A stretch of 64,000 nucleotides of DNA from Prorocentrum cordatum (taxonomy: Eukaryota; Sar; Dinophyceae; Prorocentrales; Prorocentraceae): contig CAUYUJ010019370.1 in assembly GCA_963575745.1 (NCBI GenBank), positions 449,703 through 513,702 on the forward strand. The letters are read 5' to 3'. The notes under the pieces were generated by a model. The model ran no database searches. It had not been told where the DNA came from and saw only the letters and a list, made by a program, of their open reading frames with translations. Position 1 is the stretch's first letter, and each line of letters opens with the position of its first letter. Positions 42,385 to 51,189 of the stretch are shown one piece after another. Both the position numbers and the translations under genes were made by a program.

Positions 42385-43190
42385 TCTGGAGGGGGGGAAG
42401 ATCCCCCCCCCCAAACGGTACCCCCTGATCCGTGGCCCCCGGGGCCCTTGGTCCCCAGTTTTTCTGGGGCTACTGGAAGCCCCTTCCTGGGTAACGGGCC
42501 CAGGCAGCCGAACGGCGCCGCGAGAGCCCCAAGAGGCCCGAGACACCCACCAGACGCCAGAGGACGACCCAGAGAAGACCCCCCAAGAGGCCCTCGAAAC
42601 ACCCAACACACTCCAGGTGGTTTTTGTATGATTTGGGAATGCTCTGTTCTTCGGTGTTCCGGGCGACCGAGATCGCCCATGAGGCCCGAAAATCGCCCCA
42701 AAGCTATCCAAAATGTTTTCCAGGCAGTCCAAGAGATCCCCGAGACGGCCCAACAGGACCCCAAGATGGCCTGAAGAGGGCCCCATAACGGCCCAAGATT
42801 GCCTCAAGACGCCCTCGAAGCATTCCAAATCGTGACCCGGTCGTTCAGGGAGACCGCGGTTGGAAGCAGGGCGGCCCGAGGAAGCCCCCAGAGCCCCCTA
42901 GAGGGAACCAGGAGGCCTCCAGAAGGCCCCAAGAACCCCCTAAAGCTTTCGTGAGTCCCCCAAGAGGCTCTCCAAGGAGGAGCTTCCGCAGAAAGAGCTG
43001 ATGAGGATGAGACATAGGTCTAAGACGAGAATCGAGAAGAGGAAGAGGAAACATGAGGGAAGGAACTGACGATGTCGGAAAAAGGCAACAATAAATTATC
43101 GCTGATGTGTCTGTTCTACCTTTTTCTGATCTTCCGCTTGCATGCGAAACTTCAAGGACCAAGGTGCATGGCGCGAAGCGCCGATTTAAT
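42385..43190 (-). repeat. Family B composite element, copy B6
   Basis: Starts with a GGGGGGGAAGATCCCCCCCC hairpin. It continues with CCCCAAGAGGCCC words, a core relative at 42,628-42,700, then GTTCAGGGAGACCGCGGTTG and GAGGCTCTCCAAGGAGGAGC, both shared closely with B1 (1,678-1,700 and 1,803-1,825). It ends with GGACCAAGGTGCATGGCGCG next to a (TA)n. It is the nearest relative of B1. Confidence 0.85.
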
Positions 43191-43196
43191 CCATGT

Positions 43197-43232
<36 letters not shown>
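43197..43232. repeat. (TA)n microsatellite
   Basis: Follows the family B terminal box, as at 2,051. Confidence 0.95.
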
Positions 43233-43234
<2 letters not shown>

Positions 43235-44540
43235 CACATATCTATGTATATAGATATACAATATCTCCCTAGCCCTGTACCCCTAGCCCTATGTCCCGAT
43301 CCGTACCCATATCCCCACCCCGACCCCCCCGATCGTGACCCCATATCGTGACCCCATATCTATAGCAGGAGGAAGAGCAGGACGATGAGGAATGAAGAGG
43401 AGGAGCAGCAGCAGGAGTAATCATGATTTGTACAGGCATCAGGAGGACACGGGGAAGGCAGAGGAGGAAAAAGGACGTGGACGGCAACAGAGAGGAACGA
43501 ATCGCATCAAGAAATGTGGCCCGCGACGGTGCGGCATCGCAAATCTGAACGCCGGGAGCAGAGTGCTGATCCGGAAATGCGACCAACGCTGCAGGTGGAA
43601 CAGCACTTGCGAATGACAGATAACTGTCCGATGGTGCACACGGGTAAGAAGAACAATGACTTAATTCAGTGATTGGGAAAACGTGTACTGTGCAGCGCCC
43701 CGCACAACACAGTATCACGGGAGAGAGGAGAGTAGCACTCAGATCGTGTAGTTGATGAGGACGGGTGGGAAGGGGAGTGGGGGGGCTACTGCCAATCCTA
43801 CCGATCATCCCTTCTATCTCCTCCCTCCTTGCCCCTTCTCATCCTCATTCCTTCTCTTCCCTCGCCATCAGGCCGGCGTCGCTACCTTTTCCTGCCCAGT
43901 GCGGAGCCTCCAGAGTTCCCGCCCCCTTCCCAGGCGCCAGTTCTTCGTCCTGGGTTGTTTGTCGAATACAGGCGGCCCAGATTAGTAGGTCGACCCTGCC
44001 AAATCGAGGGTACCCTTGTGTCCTGTGTCTTGCGACCCATGCCTCCTGCATTTCTGTGGCAACGTGGCCCTCGGAAGGGTCTTGTGTCCTCTCGCGTGTC
44101 TTCTCCAATCAAGTCCGACTGTATCCCAGTGCCCAGAATCACCCCCGGAGGCCGAACTTGAGAAGCAGCGCCGGCATCGGAGCAATCACGACGTCGGAGG
44201 TCTGGCCTTCTCGCTCATTCTCCTCTTCGCCCCGGCCTCCCTCCTCCCTCTGGCCTCCGTCCTCCTCCTTCCGCCCTCTTCTTCCCCCTCCTCCTCGTTT
44301 TCCCTCCCGGTTCCCCCAGCATCCGTCCTCCGCCTTCCGCCATCCTCGTTCTGCTTCTTCCTCGGCCTTCCTCGAAGGCCGATTTCTGACCACACCCACC
44401 TCTGGACCCTCGATTCTACTATAGTCCCTCGGCGGTGGAAGTGGGTAGTTCCCCATATCCTAAGATGGGGTTCTTGTTATTACTTGGACGCCTCCTACTC
44501 CTCCTCCTTCCTCCTCCTCTTTTCTCCTCCCCTCCTGTCG
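43233..44540. other. Unassigned region with one family P-like unit
   Basis: 43,540-43,620 resembles a family P unit (CGACCAACGCTGCAGGTGGA, GCACTTGCGAATGAC). At 43,722 GAGAGTAGCACTCAGATCGT resembles the family P flanks at 47,910 and 48,660. A T/C-rich block spans 44,215-44,400. No gene is supported. Confidence 0.45.
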
Positions 44541-44860
44541 GGCTTACTCATACTCAGAATTGCTCATACACAGACTTACTCATACTCAGACTTACTCATA
44601 CTCAGACCTACTCATACTCAGACTTACTCACACTCAGACATACTCATACACAGACTTACTCATACACAGACTTACTCACACCCAGCCGTACTCATACACA
44701 GACTCACTCATACCCAGACTTACTCATACACAGTATTAGTCATACTCAGACTTACTCATACCCAGACGTACACATACACAGACTTTCTCATACACAGACC
44801 TACTCATACCCAGACTTACTCATACACAGACTTACTCATACACAGACTTACTCATACTCA
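44541..44860 (+). repeat. 16-bp minisatellite ACTCATACACAGACTT
   Basis: About twenty head-to-tail copies with CTCA/CACA and CCCA variants. Translations (Leu-Thr-His-Thr-Gln-Thr-Tyr-Ser) are artefacts. Confidence 0.95.
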
Positions 44861-45313
44861 GCACCCCTAAGGGGAGCCGCCAGGGGTGGTTGCACGGGCT
44901 CGTTCGCGGCCATTTTGTGGGGATGTCTCAGGCGGTTTGCTGTTTCTGGGCCCAACATCCTTCGCTTTCGGAGCAGATTTGGAGGATGTCTCAGCGAGGC
45001 GCTCATTTCAGCACCCCTAAGGGGAGCCGCCAGGGGTGGTTGCACGGGCTCGTTCGCGGCCATTTTGTGGGGATGTCTCAGGCGGTTTGCCTGTTTCTGT
45101 GCCCAACATCCTTCGCTTTCGGAGCAGATTTGGAGGATGTCTCGAGCGAGGCGCTCATTTCAGCACCCCTAAGGGGAGCCGCCAGGGGTGGTTGCACGGG
45201 CTCGTTCGCGGCCATTTTGTGGGGATGTCTCAGGCGGTTTGCCTGTTTCTGTGCCCAACATCCTTCGCTTTCGGAGCAGATTTGGAGGATGTCTCGAGCG
45301 AGACGCTCATTTT
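44861..45313 (+). repeat. Three tandem ~151-bp units
   Basis: Units start at 44,861, 45,011 and 45,163 with GCACCCCTAAGGGGAGCCGC and end with GCGAGGCGCTCATTTCA or a variant. They differ by only a few bases, so the duplication is recent or homogenised. Each has an internal CCCCTAAGGGG palindrome and two GATGTCTC words. Part of a fourth unit continues to about 45,360. Confidence 0.95.
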
Positions 45314-45399
45314 CACCCCCCAGGTGGGCCAGATTTTGAGGATGTCTCGATCGGTTTGCTAGTTTTGGTGGCCAGGCTCGTGGGCGCAGATTCTTCTCA

Positions 45400-45660
45400 G
45401 GATGCCACAGGAGGCTCCAACAGGCTCCAGGAGGCTCCAGGAGACCACATGAGGTCCCAGGAGGCATCAGGAGGCCACAGAAAGACTCAAGAGGCTACAG
45501 GATGTCCCAAGAGGCTCCAGGAGGCCCCAGGAAGCTCCAGAAGGCTTCAGGAAACCACAGGAGGCCCCAGGAGGCAACAGGAAGCGCCAGGAGGCCTCGG
45601 AAGGCAACAGGAGGCCCCGAGAGGCCCCAGGAGCAGGAGGCCTCAGAAGGCAACAGGAGT
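45400..45660 (+). repeat. AGGAGGCCCCAGG minisatellite
   Basis: Degenerate 9-12-base units CAGGAGGCTCCAGGAGGCCC and variants. A shorter patch of the same occurs at 45,945-46,030. Confidence 0.85.
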
Positions 45661-45940
45661 GGCTCCAATCCCATGTGTTTTACGTATGCTCCTATCGATT
45701 GGGCCTCACCTGGAGCACGATTCATTGATGTTCTACGTATGTTTCTATAGATGGTCCTTCTCCTGTGTACACAATCCTAAATGTTTTACTCATGTTCCTA
45801 TGTATTGGGCCTCTCCTGGGGCACGAGTCCTTGGTGTTTTACGCGTGTTCCTATAGATTGCCCTTCTGTGGCTCTAATCCGCAATGTTTTATGTACGTCT
45901 GTTGCTATATATTGCGCCTCTCCTGGGGCACGAAACCTTC
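45661..45940 (+). repeat. ~57-bp tandem repeat
   Basis: About four units around ATGTTTTACGTATGCTCCTA, TAGATTGGGCCTCTCCTGGG and GCACGA, with TATAGAT variants. Confidence 0.75.
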
Positions 45941-46030
45941 CTAGGAGGTCCCAGGAGGTCCCAAGAGGCTCCTGGAGACCCCAGGAAGCCTCAGTACGTT
46001 TCAGGAAGCCCCAGGAGGCCCCAGGCTCAT

Positions 46031-46469
46031 GCACAGAGACGCGCTCGTACTACTGAGGCTCATTCACACTCCAATTCATTCGCAGTTAGATTGATGTCCA
46101 GACCGTCACAACTGAAGCCCGTTAATATTCGAAAGCTCTTGCGCCTAGACATTCACGGCGGACAGGTCCATGCGAGTAGATGCACATATGGGGAGCTCCA
46201 CGCAGTGAATAATTTTCCCTTCCCCTGAGGCGGGGAAACTGCCCACCTCCACCTCTGGAGACCGCTTTTCGCAGGGCACCTCGGGAAGTGGGTGTGGTCA
46301 GAAATCGGTCTCCTACTTCCTCCCTCTTCCTCTCTCCCCTCTCCTCCTCTTCCTCCCTCGTCCCTCGGGAGGCCCGTGGCCACCGCCTCGAGGCAGAGTT
46401 GAGCCGTCGGGTCTGGGGAGGAGGGGGCAGATGGGGAGGCGGGAGGGCATGCGGGTGGGGAGGAGGGCG
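46031..46469. other. Unassigned interval
   Basis: Short overlapping frames only. Confidence 0.4.
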
Positions 46470-46605
46470 GGAGCACGAGGAGCAGGAGGAGGAGGAGGAG
46501 GAGGAGGAGGAGGAGGAGGGAGGCGGGAGGAGGAGGAGGAGGAGGGAGGAGGAGGAGGGCAGGCGGATGAGGAGGGGGGGTGGGGGTGGAGGAAAGGGAG
46601 CAGAG
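46470..46605. repeat. (GGA)n microsatellite
   Basis: GGAGGAGGAGG with GCGGGAGG interruptions. Confidence 0.95.
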
Positions 46606-46639
46606 ATCAGGAGCAACGTAAGTGTGGCGGGGCAGGCTG

Positions 46640-46800
46640 AGCGGGGATGCATCCACTTCCGATCGCCCATTCACCGCCGATGGGTGCCCGACAGCCCACC
46701 CTGCCCGGGACCGTGCGGCTCCGCTATCGGCGGCCTGTTGCAGATCTCTCGGCGATGTATCGCAGATTTTTTGTCTTTGTTTTTCTCCCTGAGCTGAACC
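46640..46800 (+). repeat. Family G dispersed repeat, copy 2 (3' part)
   Basis: CACCGCCGATGGGTGCCCGA, TTGCAGATCTCTCGGCGATG, TATCGCAGATTTTT, aligning with 26,440-26,520 and 60,730-60,850. Confidence 0.65.
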
Positions 46801-47043
46801 CCATTCTCAGGGAAGCAGAGAGCGGGAACCGAGGCTCCCCCGCCACCCTTCCGTGACATCCCAGAGTGTTAAAACATAGCACTTCAGACCAAGAGACCTA
46901 TCTTGGCTGCTTAAAGCCTCGACTTGGTTTTAGATGTCCTATCTTGCTTGCCCACCTTGAAGGTCAGGGTCCGCGGGGGGGCAGTCGGCAGAGCGGGCGG
47001 CGTCGTTGTTGCACGGGCCGCGCCGGCCTGGGCCCCGAGAGAG
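46801..47043. other. Kinase intron, no other feature
   Basis: No additional element is recognised in the 243 bases before kinase exon 3. Confidence 0.5.
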
Positions 47044-47119
47044 GCTGCTGGCCGAGAACGATCACCCGATGGTCATGGCGATGGTGAAGACGTTTGAGAC
47101 GTCCAAGAGCGTGTACATG
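47044..47119 (+). CDS. AGC/PKG-like protein kinase, beta-4/beta-5 exon
   Basis: Seventy-six bases reading (R)LLAENDHPMVMAMVKTF followed by ETSKSVYM. In AGC kinases this is the end of helix C, the HP turn, beta-4 (MVMAMVKTF) and beta-5 up to the hinge; the next residues should be an acidic hinge and GGEL. PKG reads in the same order: EEI.SPFIVKLYRTF then a K-V-Y-M string. Acceptor CCGAGAG|GCTGCT; proposed donor TACATG|GCAGCC, a third GC donor. The exon starts by completing the Arg codon left open at 39,901. The catalytic loop, DFG and APE exons were not found in the remaining 17 kb, so the gene probably continues beyond the window. No inactivating change is visible in the three exons. Confidence 0.75.
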
Positions 47120-47687
47120 GCAGCCAGCGCGCGCGCGCGTTGCTGTTGCGCCGAGCGGGGGGCGGGCCTTCTCGGAAGGTTCCGACGGCCGTCAGCTTGC
47201 TGAGCAGCTTTCCGAGCTTGCTCCCGAGCGCAGCTGATCTCTCAGAAGGTCAGGGGGCTTCTGAGAAGCCCCGCCGCCTTTCAGAAGGTCTGCCTGCCCC
47301 CTCTCACTTCCCCCCTCGGCGCGCCGCCGAGTTGCCACTGCGGTCAGGGGTCGTGACCCTTTTCTATCCCCTGGCAAAAACGGGCGTGACCTGGGGGGGA
47401 GGAGGGGGGAAGGGGGCCAGTAACGTGACGATTCGCGCTGCCGCTACCGTCTGGGAATGCCCAGGGATGGCTTGTTCCCTGACGACGCTTGCACGAACCG
47501 TGGCGTGACCAGGGGAGGGGGGGGCAGAGGGAGGGGAGGGGAGGCAAGCTAGGTGCGCTCGCGTCAACATCTGACATCCTACCCCTCCCTCCCATCCCTT
47601 CCCATTGAGCTACTTCATTGTCCTCTCACCGAATCGGGCTTCGCATCTGACCCTGTTACCTAAGAGGGAAAGGAGGAGGACGACGGC
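47120..47687. other. Kinase intron, unassigned
   Basis: Contains CTTCTCGGAAGG and TCAGAAGGTC-type small inverted repeats at 47,163-47,295 and a G-run at 47,393-47,412. Related GGCGTGACCAGGG text occurs near 58,347. Confidence 0.4.
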
Positions 47688-47825
47688 GCGATGAAAACGA
47701 AGACGACGACGACGAAGACGACGACGACGACGACGACAACCACGACGACGACGACGACGGCGGCGACGACGACGACGACGACGATGAGGACGACCGGCGA
47801 CGAAGACGACGACGACGACGACGCG
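47688..47825. repeat. (ACG)n microsatellite
   Basis: CGACGA repeats; poly-Thr and poly-Val frames are artefacts. Confidence 0.95.
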
Positions 47826-47914
47826 ACCGCGCCGGAGCGGCACCCGCGCCAGCTGCCCGCTGCCGTTACGCGCGTCCCCCACCCGGATCTCAAATTTCTG
47901 CAGGGGTGAAAGGA

Positions 47915-48580
47915 GAGTAGCATTCATATTGGGTAATGGTAGAGTGGGTCCGATGTCAGAGTTGTGCAAGTGCATTCATATTGAGTAATGGTAGAGGTAG
48001 AAATTGCCAATCGCGATTTGGAGTGAGCAGAGGCGCAGACATGGGACCAACGCTGCAGCGGGAGCACCATTGTTGAAGAGCCGAAGAACGCCACTGGAGC
48101 GGAGCATATCATAGCATGGGGCCGGGGACCGTTGCACTGCAGCGGCAGCACGATTTGGAACGACCAGCGGCGCGGAAAATAGGACGAACGCTGCAGCGGG
48201 AGCAACATTCTGAAGGACCGGAAAGACTCGGATTTTCAAAAACGTAGATGAAACCAAACTCCCGGCCCCAAAAATCAACGAATCGACACCGGATGTGTAA
48301 TCACCTCCAATGTTTTTGCCGGGGATCATTTTCTAGATTTGGGGCTTCTTAAAAAGGATCGAAAACGTCGGCGCTGCAGCGGGAGCACGTTTTGGAACAA
48401 CGAGAGGCGCAGAAATTGGGCCAGCGCTGCAGCGGGAGCACGATTCGGAACGAGCGGGAGCGCGGAAATGAGGCCAGCGCTGCAGCGGGAACACGATTCG
48501 GAAGGAGCGGGAGCCCGAAAATTAGGCCAGCGCCTCAGCGAGAGCAGCATTTTAGAAAAAAACACAAGCGAAAACCCAAC
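47915..48580 (+). repeat. Family P ~60-bp degenerate array
   Basis: Units contain AACGCTGCAGCGGGAGCACG, ATTCGGAACGAGCGG and GCGCAGAAATTGGGCCAGCG. Best preserved at 48,365-48,545 (three units), more diverged at 48,030-48,215. The array is framed by GGAGAGTAGCATTCATATTG (47,910) and GAGAGTAGTATTCATATTGT (48,659). Confidence 0.75.
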
Positions 48581-48673
48581 TCCGGGGAATCCTGTGTGTA
48601 AAAAAACAGTACGCGGGGGGGTGCCGAACATCTTCCGGACGCCATCAGGGGAAGTGGGAGAGTAGTATTCATA

Positions 48674-48784
48674 TTGTGTAATTGTGGAAGGGGAGGGGAG
48701 GGAGGGAGGGGGAGGGGGGGGGGGAGGGGGGAGGGGAGGGGGGGGGAGGGGAGGGGGGGGGGGAGGGGACGGGGGAGGGGGCGC
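48674..48784. repeat. G-run tract (GGGGAGGG)n
   Basis: Over 100 bases that are almost entirely G with single A or C; candidate G-quadruplex-forming. Confidence 0.95.
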
Positions 48785-49049
48785 TATCGCGAACCATTGA
48801 AAAATTGGTTCCGGCGTGCTGCACAGGCTGTGTGGCAGCCAGCGGGTGGGCACGGGCGGGCACCCGGGGAGGCAGAGCGGGGAGCGGCGGACGAGAGCAG
48901 AGCGCGGCAGGGCGCACGGGTGGCCGTGAATGGGGAGGGTGCGGAGTGAGAGCAGGTAGTGATGGGCTTGTTTTCCACCACCGCCTCCATGAGTTGGAGG
49001 GGGAAGGAGGAGGAGGAGCAGGAGGACGAAGAGGAGGAGGAGGAGGAGG

Positions 49050-49915
49050 AGGAGGAGGAGGACCCCGGGCTCCTCGGCCTTGGCTGCGCAGGCGGGGTCG
49101 GGGCTCCTCCCGCAATGCTTGCAATGCCTCGCTTCTCCCAGCGCCAGCCGGGCGGCCTCGTCCCCTCGTGCTGCCGGGTCTCGGCTGTGGTACTTGTTGC
49201 AGCGCTGGCCTGCCTGGGCCCCGGCGGCCGTCGAATCGCGGTGGGCCAATTGCCAGCATCCCTCCTCCCGGCACCTTGCCCGCGGCGCCGCGGGCGGGGG
49301 GGGGGTGCTGACTCCGGCTGCTGACCCAGCGGCGGCGGTGGGAATTGAGGCGCCCGTTCTGCGGGCGGGTTCGCGGTCGGTTGGGATGCGGCCCTAAGGC
49401 CTCGGCCCTTTCGGGCGGGGGAGGGTGCCAATCTCCCTGCTTCTCGTCCTCGGAGTTTACAGCTCCGGCGTGGCCGGCCGTCGGCTCTGGCGTGACCTCG
49501 AGGCGGGCCGCTCTCGATCGCTCTGGGCGCCCCTGCAGCTGGGCGTCCATCTCCTCTTGCCTCTCACCTTCCTTTGGGCGGCGGCGGCGGCGGACGCTGG
49601 CGCGCGGGGCAGCGACCTGCAGCGGCTCGGGCTGGGCCAGCGCGGCTGCGATCGCAGCCTGCGCGTTCCCCTCGAGCAGAAGCGTGGGGGTCGGGCCGTT
49701 GATCCCGCTGGCCATCTTCTTGGCGCCGCCTGCTGCGTCTCGTCAGTGCCCCGCTGGGCGTGACAGGCCCTCCGCTGGCCTCGCAATGGCTCGGGGTTCC
49801 AGCTTGAACGCGCCCTGCTCTCCCGTTATCCAGCACTCTGGGGCGACTCAGTGGGCGGCCGTCGGTAGGGCGAAGACGCGCATCTGGCCCGAATGCGTGA
49901 GCCACTCCTTGGCCG
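49050..49915 (-). pseudogene. Degraded protein-coding stretch of unknown family
   Basis: On the minus strand one frame reads KEWLTHSGQMRVFALPTAAH, stop, VAPECWITGEQGAFKLEPRA, stop, then MASGINGPTPTLLLEGNAQA and onward for about 100 more codons. A neighbouring frame then gives AGQRCNKYHSRDPAARGDEA and ARHCKHCGRSPDPACAAKAE, a Cys-rich stretch. The two in-frame stops and one frame change suggest decay, or several exons with introns between them. Composition is protein-like and less repetitive than the flanks, but I recognise no domain. It could be retroelement ORF1 debris. The 3' side runs into a (GGA)n tract at 49,005-49,060. Confidence 0.35.
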
Positions 49916-50104
49916 GCGGCGCGTCGCCTCCATGGGCCAAGAACATTTTTATGTTCGTTTGTTGTTTACCTAACAGCTCTTGCTGATAGGTTTCTAGCGA
50001 TCTCAAAAGAGAGCATCATGACTCCTCAGGGGGGTCTGGGCGGGTGCCGGGGAGGAGAACTGGGAACAGAACCGGGAACAGAGCCGGGCTCGCTTTTCGC
50101 CAAC
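49916..50104. other. Unassigned interval
   Basis: No recognised feature. Open frames from both sides run into it. Confidence 0.4.
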
Positions 50105-50370
50105 AATCATACACTTCGTGCTCTTCGACCTCCCAGAACTCCATTCCCGGGCCACATTCTGGATGCCCGGAGCCAACTGTAGGCCACTTCGTGCTCTTCG
50201 ACTTCCCAGAACCCCATTCCCGGGCCACATTTTGGATACCCGGAGCCAACTGTAGGCCACTTCGTGCTCTTGGACTTCCCAGAACACCATTCCTGGGCCA
50301 CATTTTGAATGCCCGGAGCCCACTGTAGGCCACTTCGTGTTCTTCCACTTCCCAGAACTCCACTCTCGGG
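50105..50370 (+). repeat. Family Q ~73-bp tandem repeat, 3.6 copies
   Basis: Units start at 50,112, 50,184, 50,258 and 50,331 with CACTTCGTGCTCTTCGAC; internal text is CCATTCCCGGGCCACATTTT and CCCGGAGCCAACTGTAGGC. All six frames remain open because the unit length is not a multiple of three and the unit lacks stops, so long frames here are not genes. Confidence 0.95.
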
Positions 50371-50720
50371 CCACTGTTACTGCTGCTAGTGTAGCTATTG
50401 CTATTGCAACTACTGGCAGTGCCACTGCGACTGCCGCTGGTGTTGCCACTGCGACTGCCACTGCGAATCCGCATGCCAGGCTGAGGCTGAGGCAGGCTGA
50501 GGCTGAGGCCGAGGCCGACGGCAGACTGAGGCTGAAGCTGAAGCAGGCTGAGGCAGAGGCAGGCTGAGGCTGAGGCTGAGGCTGAGGCAGGCTGAGGCTG
50601 AGGCTGAGGCAGGCTGAGGCTGAGGCTGATGCTGAGGCAGGCTGTGGTGGCGGCGGAAAGCGAGCCCACCAGGTAGGGCAGGTCGATGAGAAGCAGCTCG
50701 AAGAGAAGAACTGCATAAGC
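50371..50720 (+). repeat. GCTACTG and GAGGCTGAGGCA hexamer-type minisatellites
   Basis: 50,380-50,470 has ACTGC(C/T)ACTG words; 50,475-50,640 is GGCTGAGGCTGAGGCA repeated about twelve times. Confidence 0.9.
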
Positions 50721-50729
50721 ATGGACTTT

Positions 50730-50845
50730 CGACGGTCCGCGCGGATTTCTTGGATCGGCGCTGGGCCCCCCTGGCGGCGCCTCTGGCGCGCCAGGGAGGT
50801 TGGTCCCGCGCCGATCCAAGAAGTCCGCGCAGACCTCCGAGAGTT
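50730..50845. repeat. Family C palindromic element, copy 2
   Basis: Left arm GGTCCGCGCGGATTTCTTGG, ATCGGCGCTGGGCCCCCCTG. The right arm, reverse complemented, reads GGTCTGCGCGGACTTCTTGG, ATCGGCGCGGGACC. The arms are about 40 bases and nearly perfect; the loop is GGCGGCGCCTCTGGCGCGCC. Confidence 0.8.
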
Positions 50846-51189
50846 TATGTTGTTTTGCATGTTGTTCTCCCTCCAGCATTGGGTCGCGCCAGATTCGCCT
50901 GCCTGGTCAGGCCGTGCCTGAGCCAGCGCAGCAGGCTCCCACATTCCAAGGAGGGCGAGTTGAGAAAGCGGTAGTTGGCCTTCGGGGCCCTTCGTCGCAA
51001 CGGCTGGTCGCTGCTCTGAGAATTGGTGCGTGGATCCTGGCAACAGCAGTTCTCTGTCTGTCTATCTGTCTGCCTGTCTGTCTGTTTGTCTGTCTGTCTG
51101 TTTGCTTCTCTCTCTCTCGCCTTATTTGTATATACGTACTAGTGCACGAATACATACATGTGTAAACACTTATTCATTTATGTGTATGT
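50846..51189. other. Spacer with (CTGT)n tract
   Basis: CTGTCTGTCTATCTGTCTGC repeats at 51,050-51,105 followed by CTCTCTCT; nothing else is supported. Confidence 0.6.

Noticed and set aside
44541-44860. 16-bp array as telomeric repeats
   Set aside because: The unit does not resemble TTTAGGG-type telomeres and lies internally between other repeats.
44435-45172. 245-codon frame with Thr-His-Thr-Gln-Thr-Tyr repeats
   Set aside because: Spans the 16-bp minisatellite and then the 151-bp units; the minisatellite unit is not a multiple of three and the other frames are open too.
50003-51043. 346-codon minus-strand frame
   Set aside because: Made of the 73-bp tandem repeat, GAGGCT hexamers and family C; no domain.
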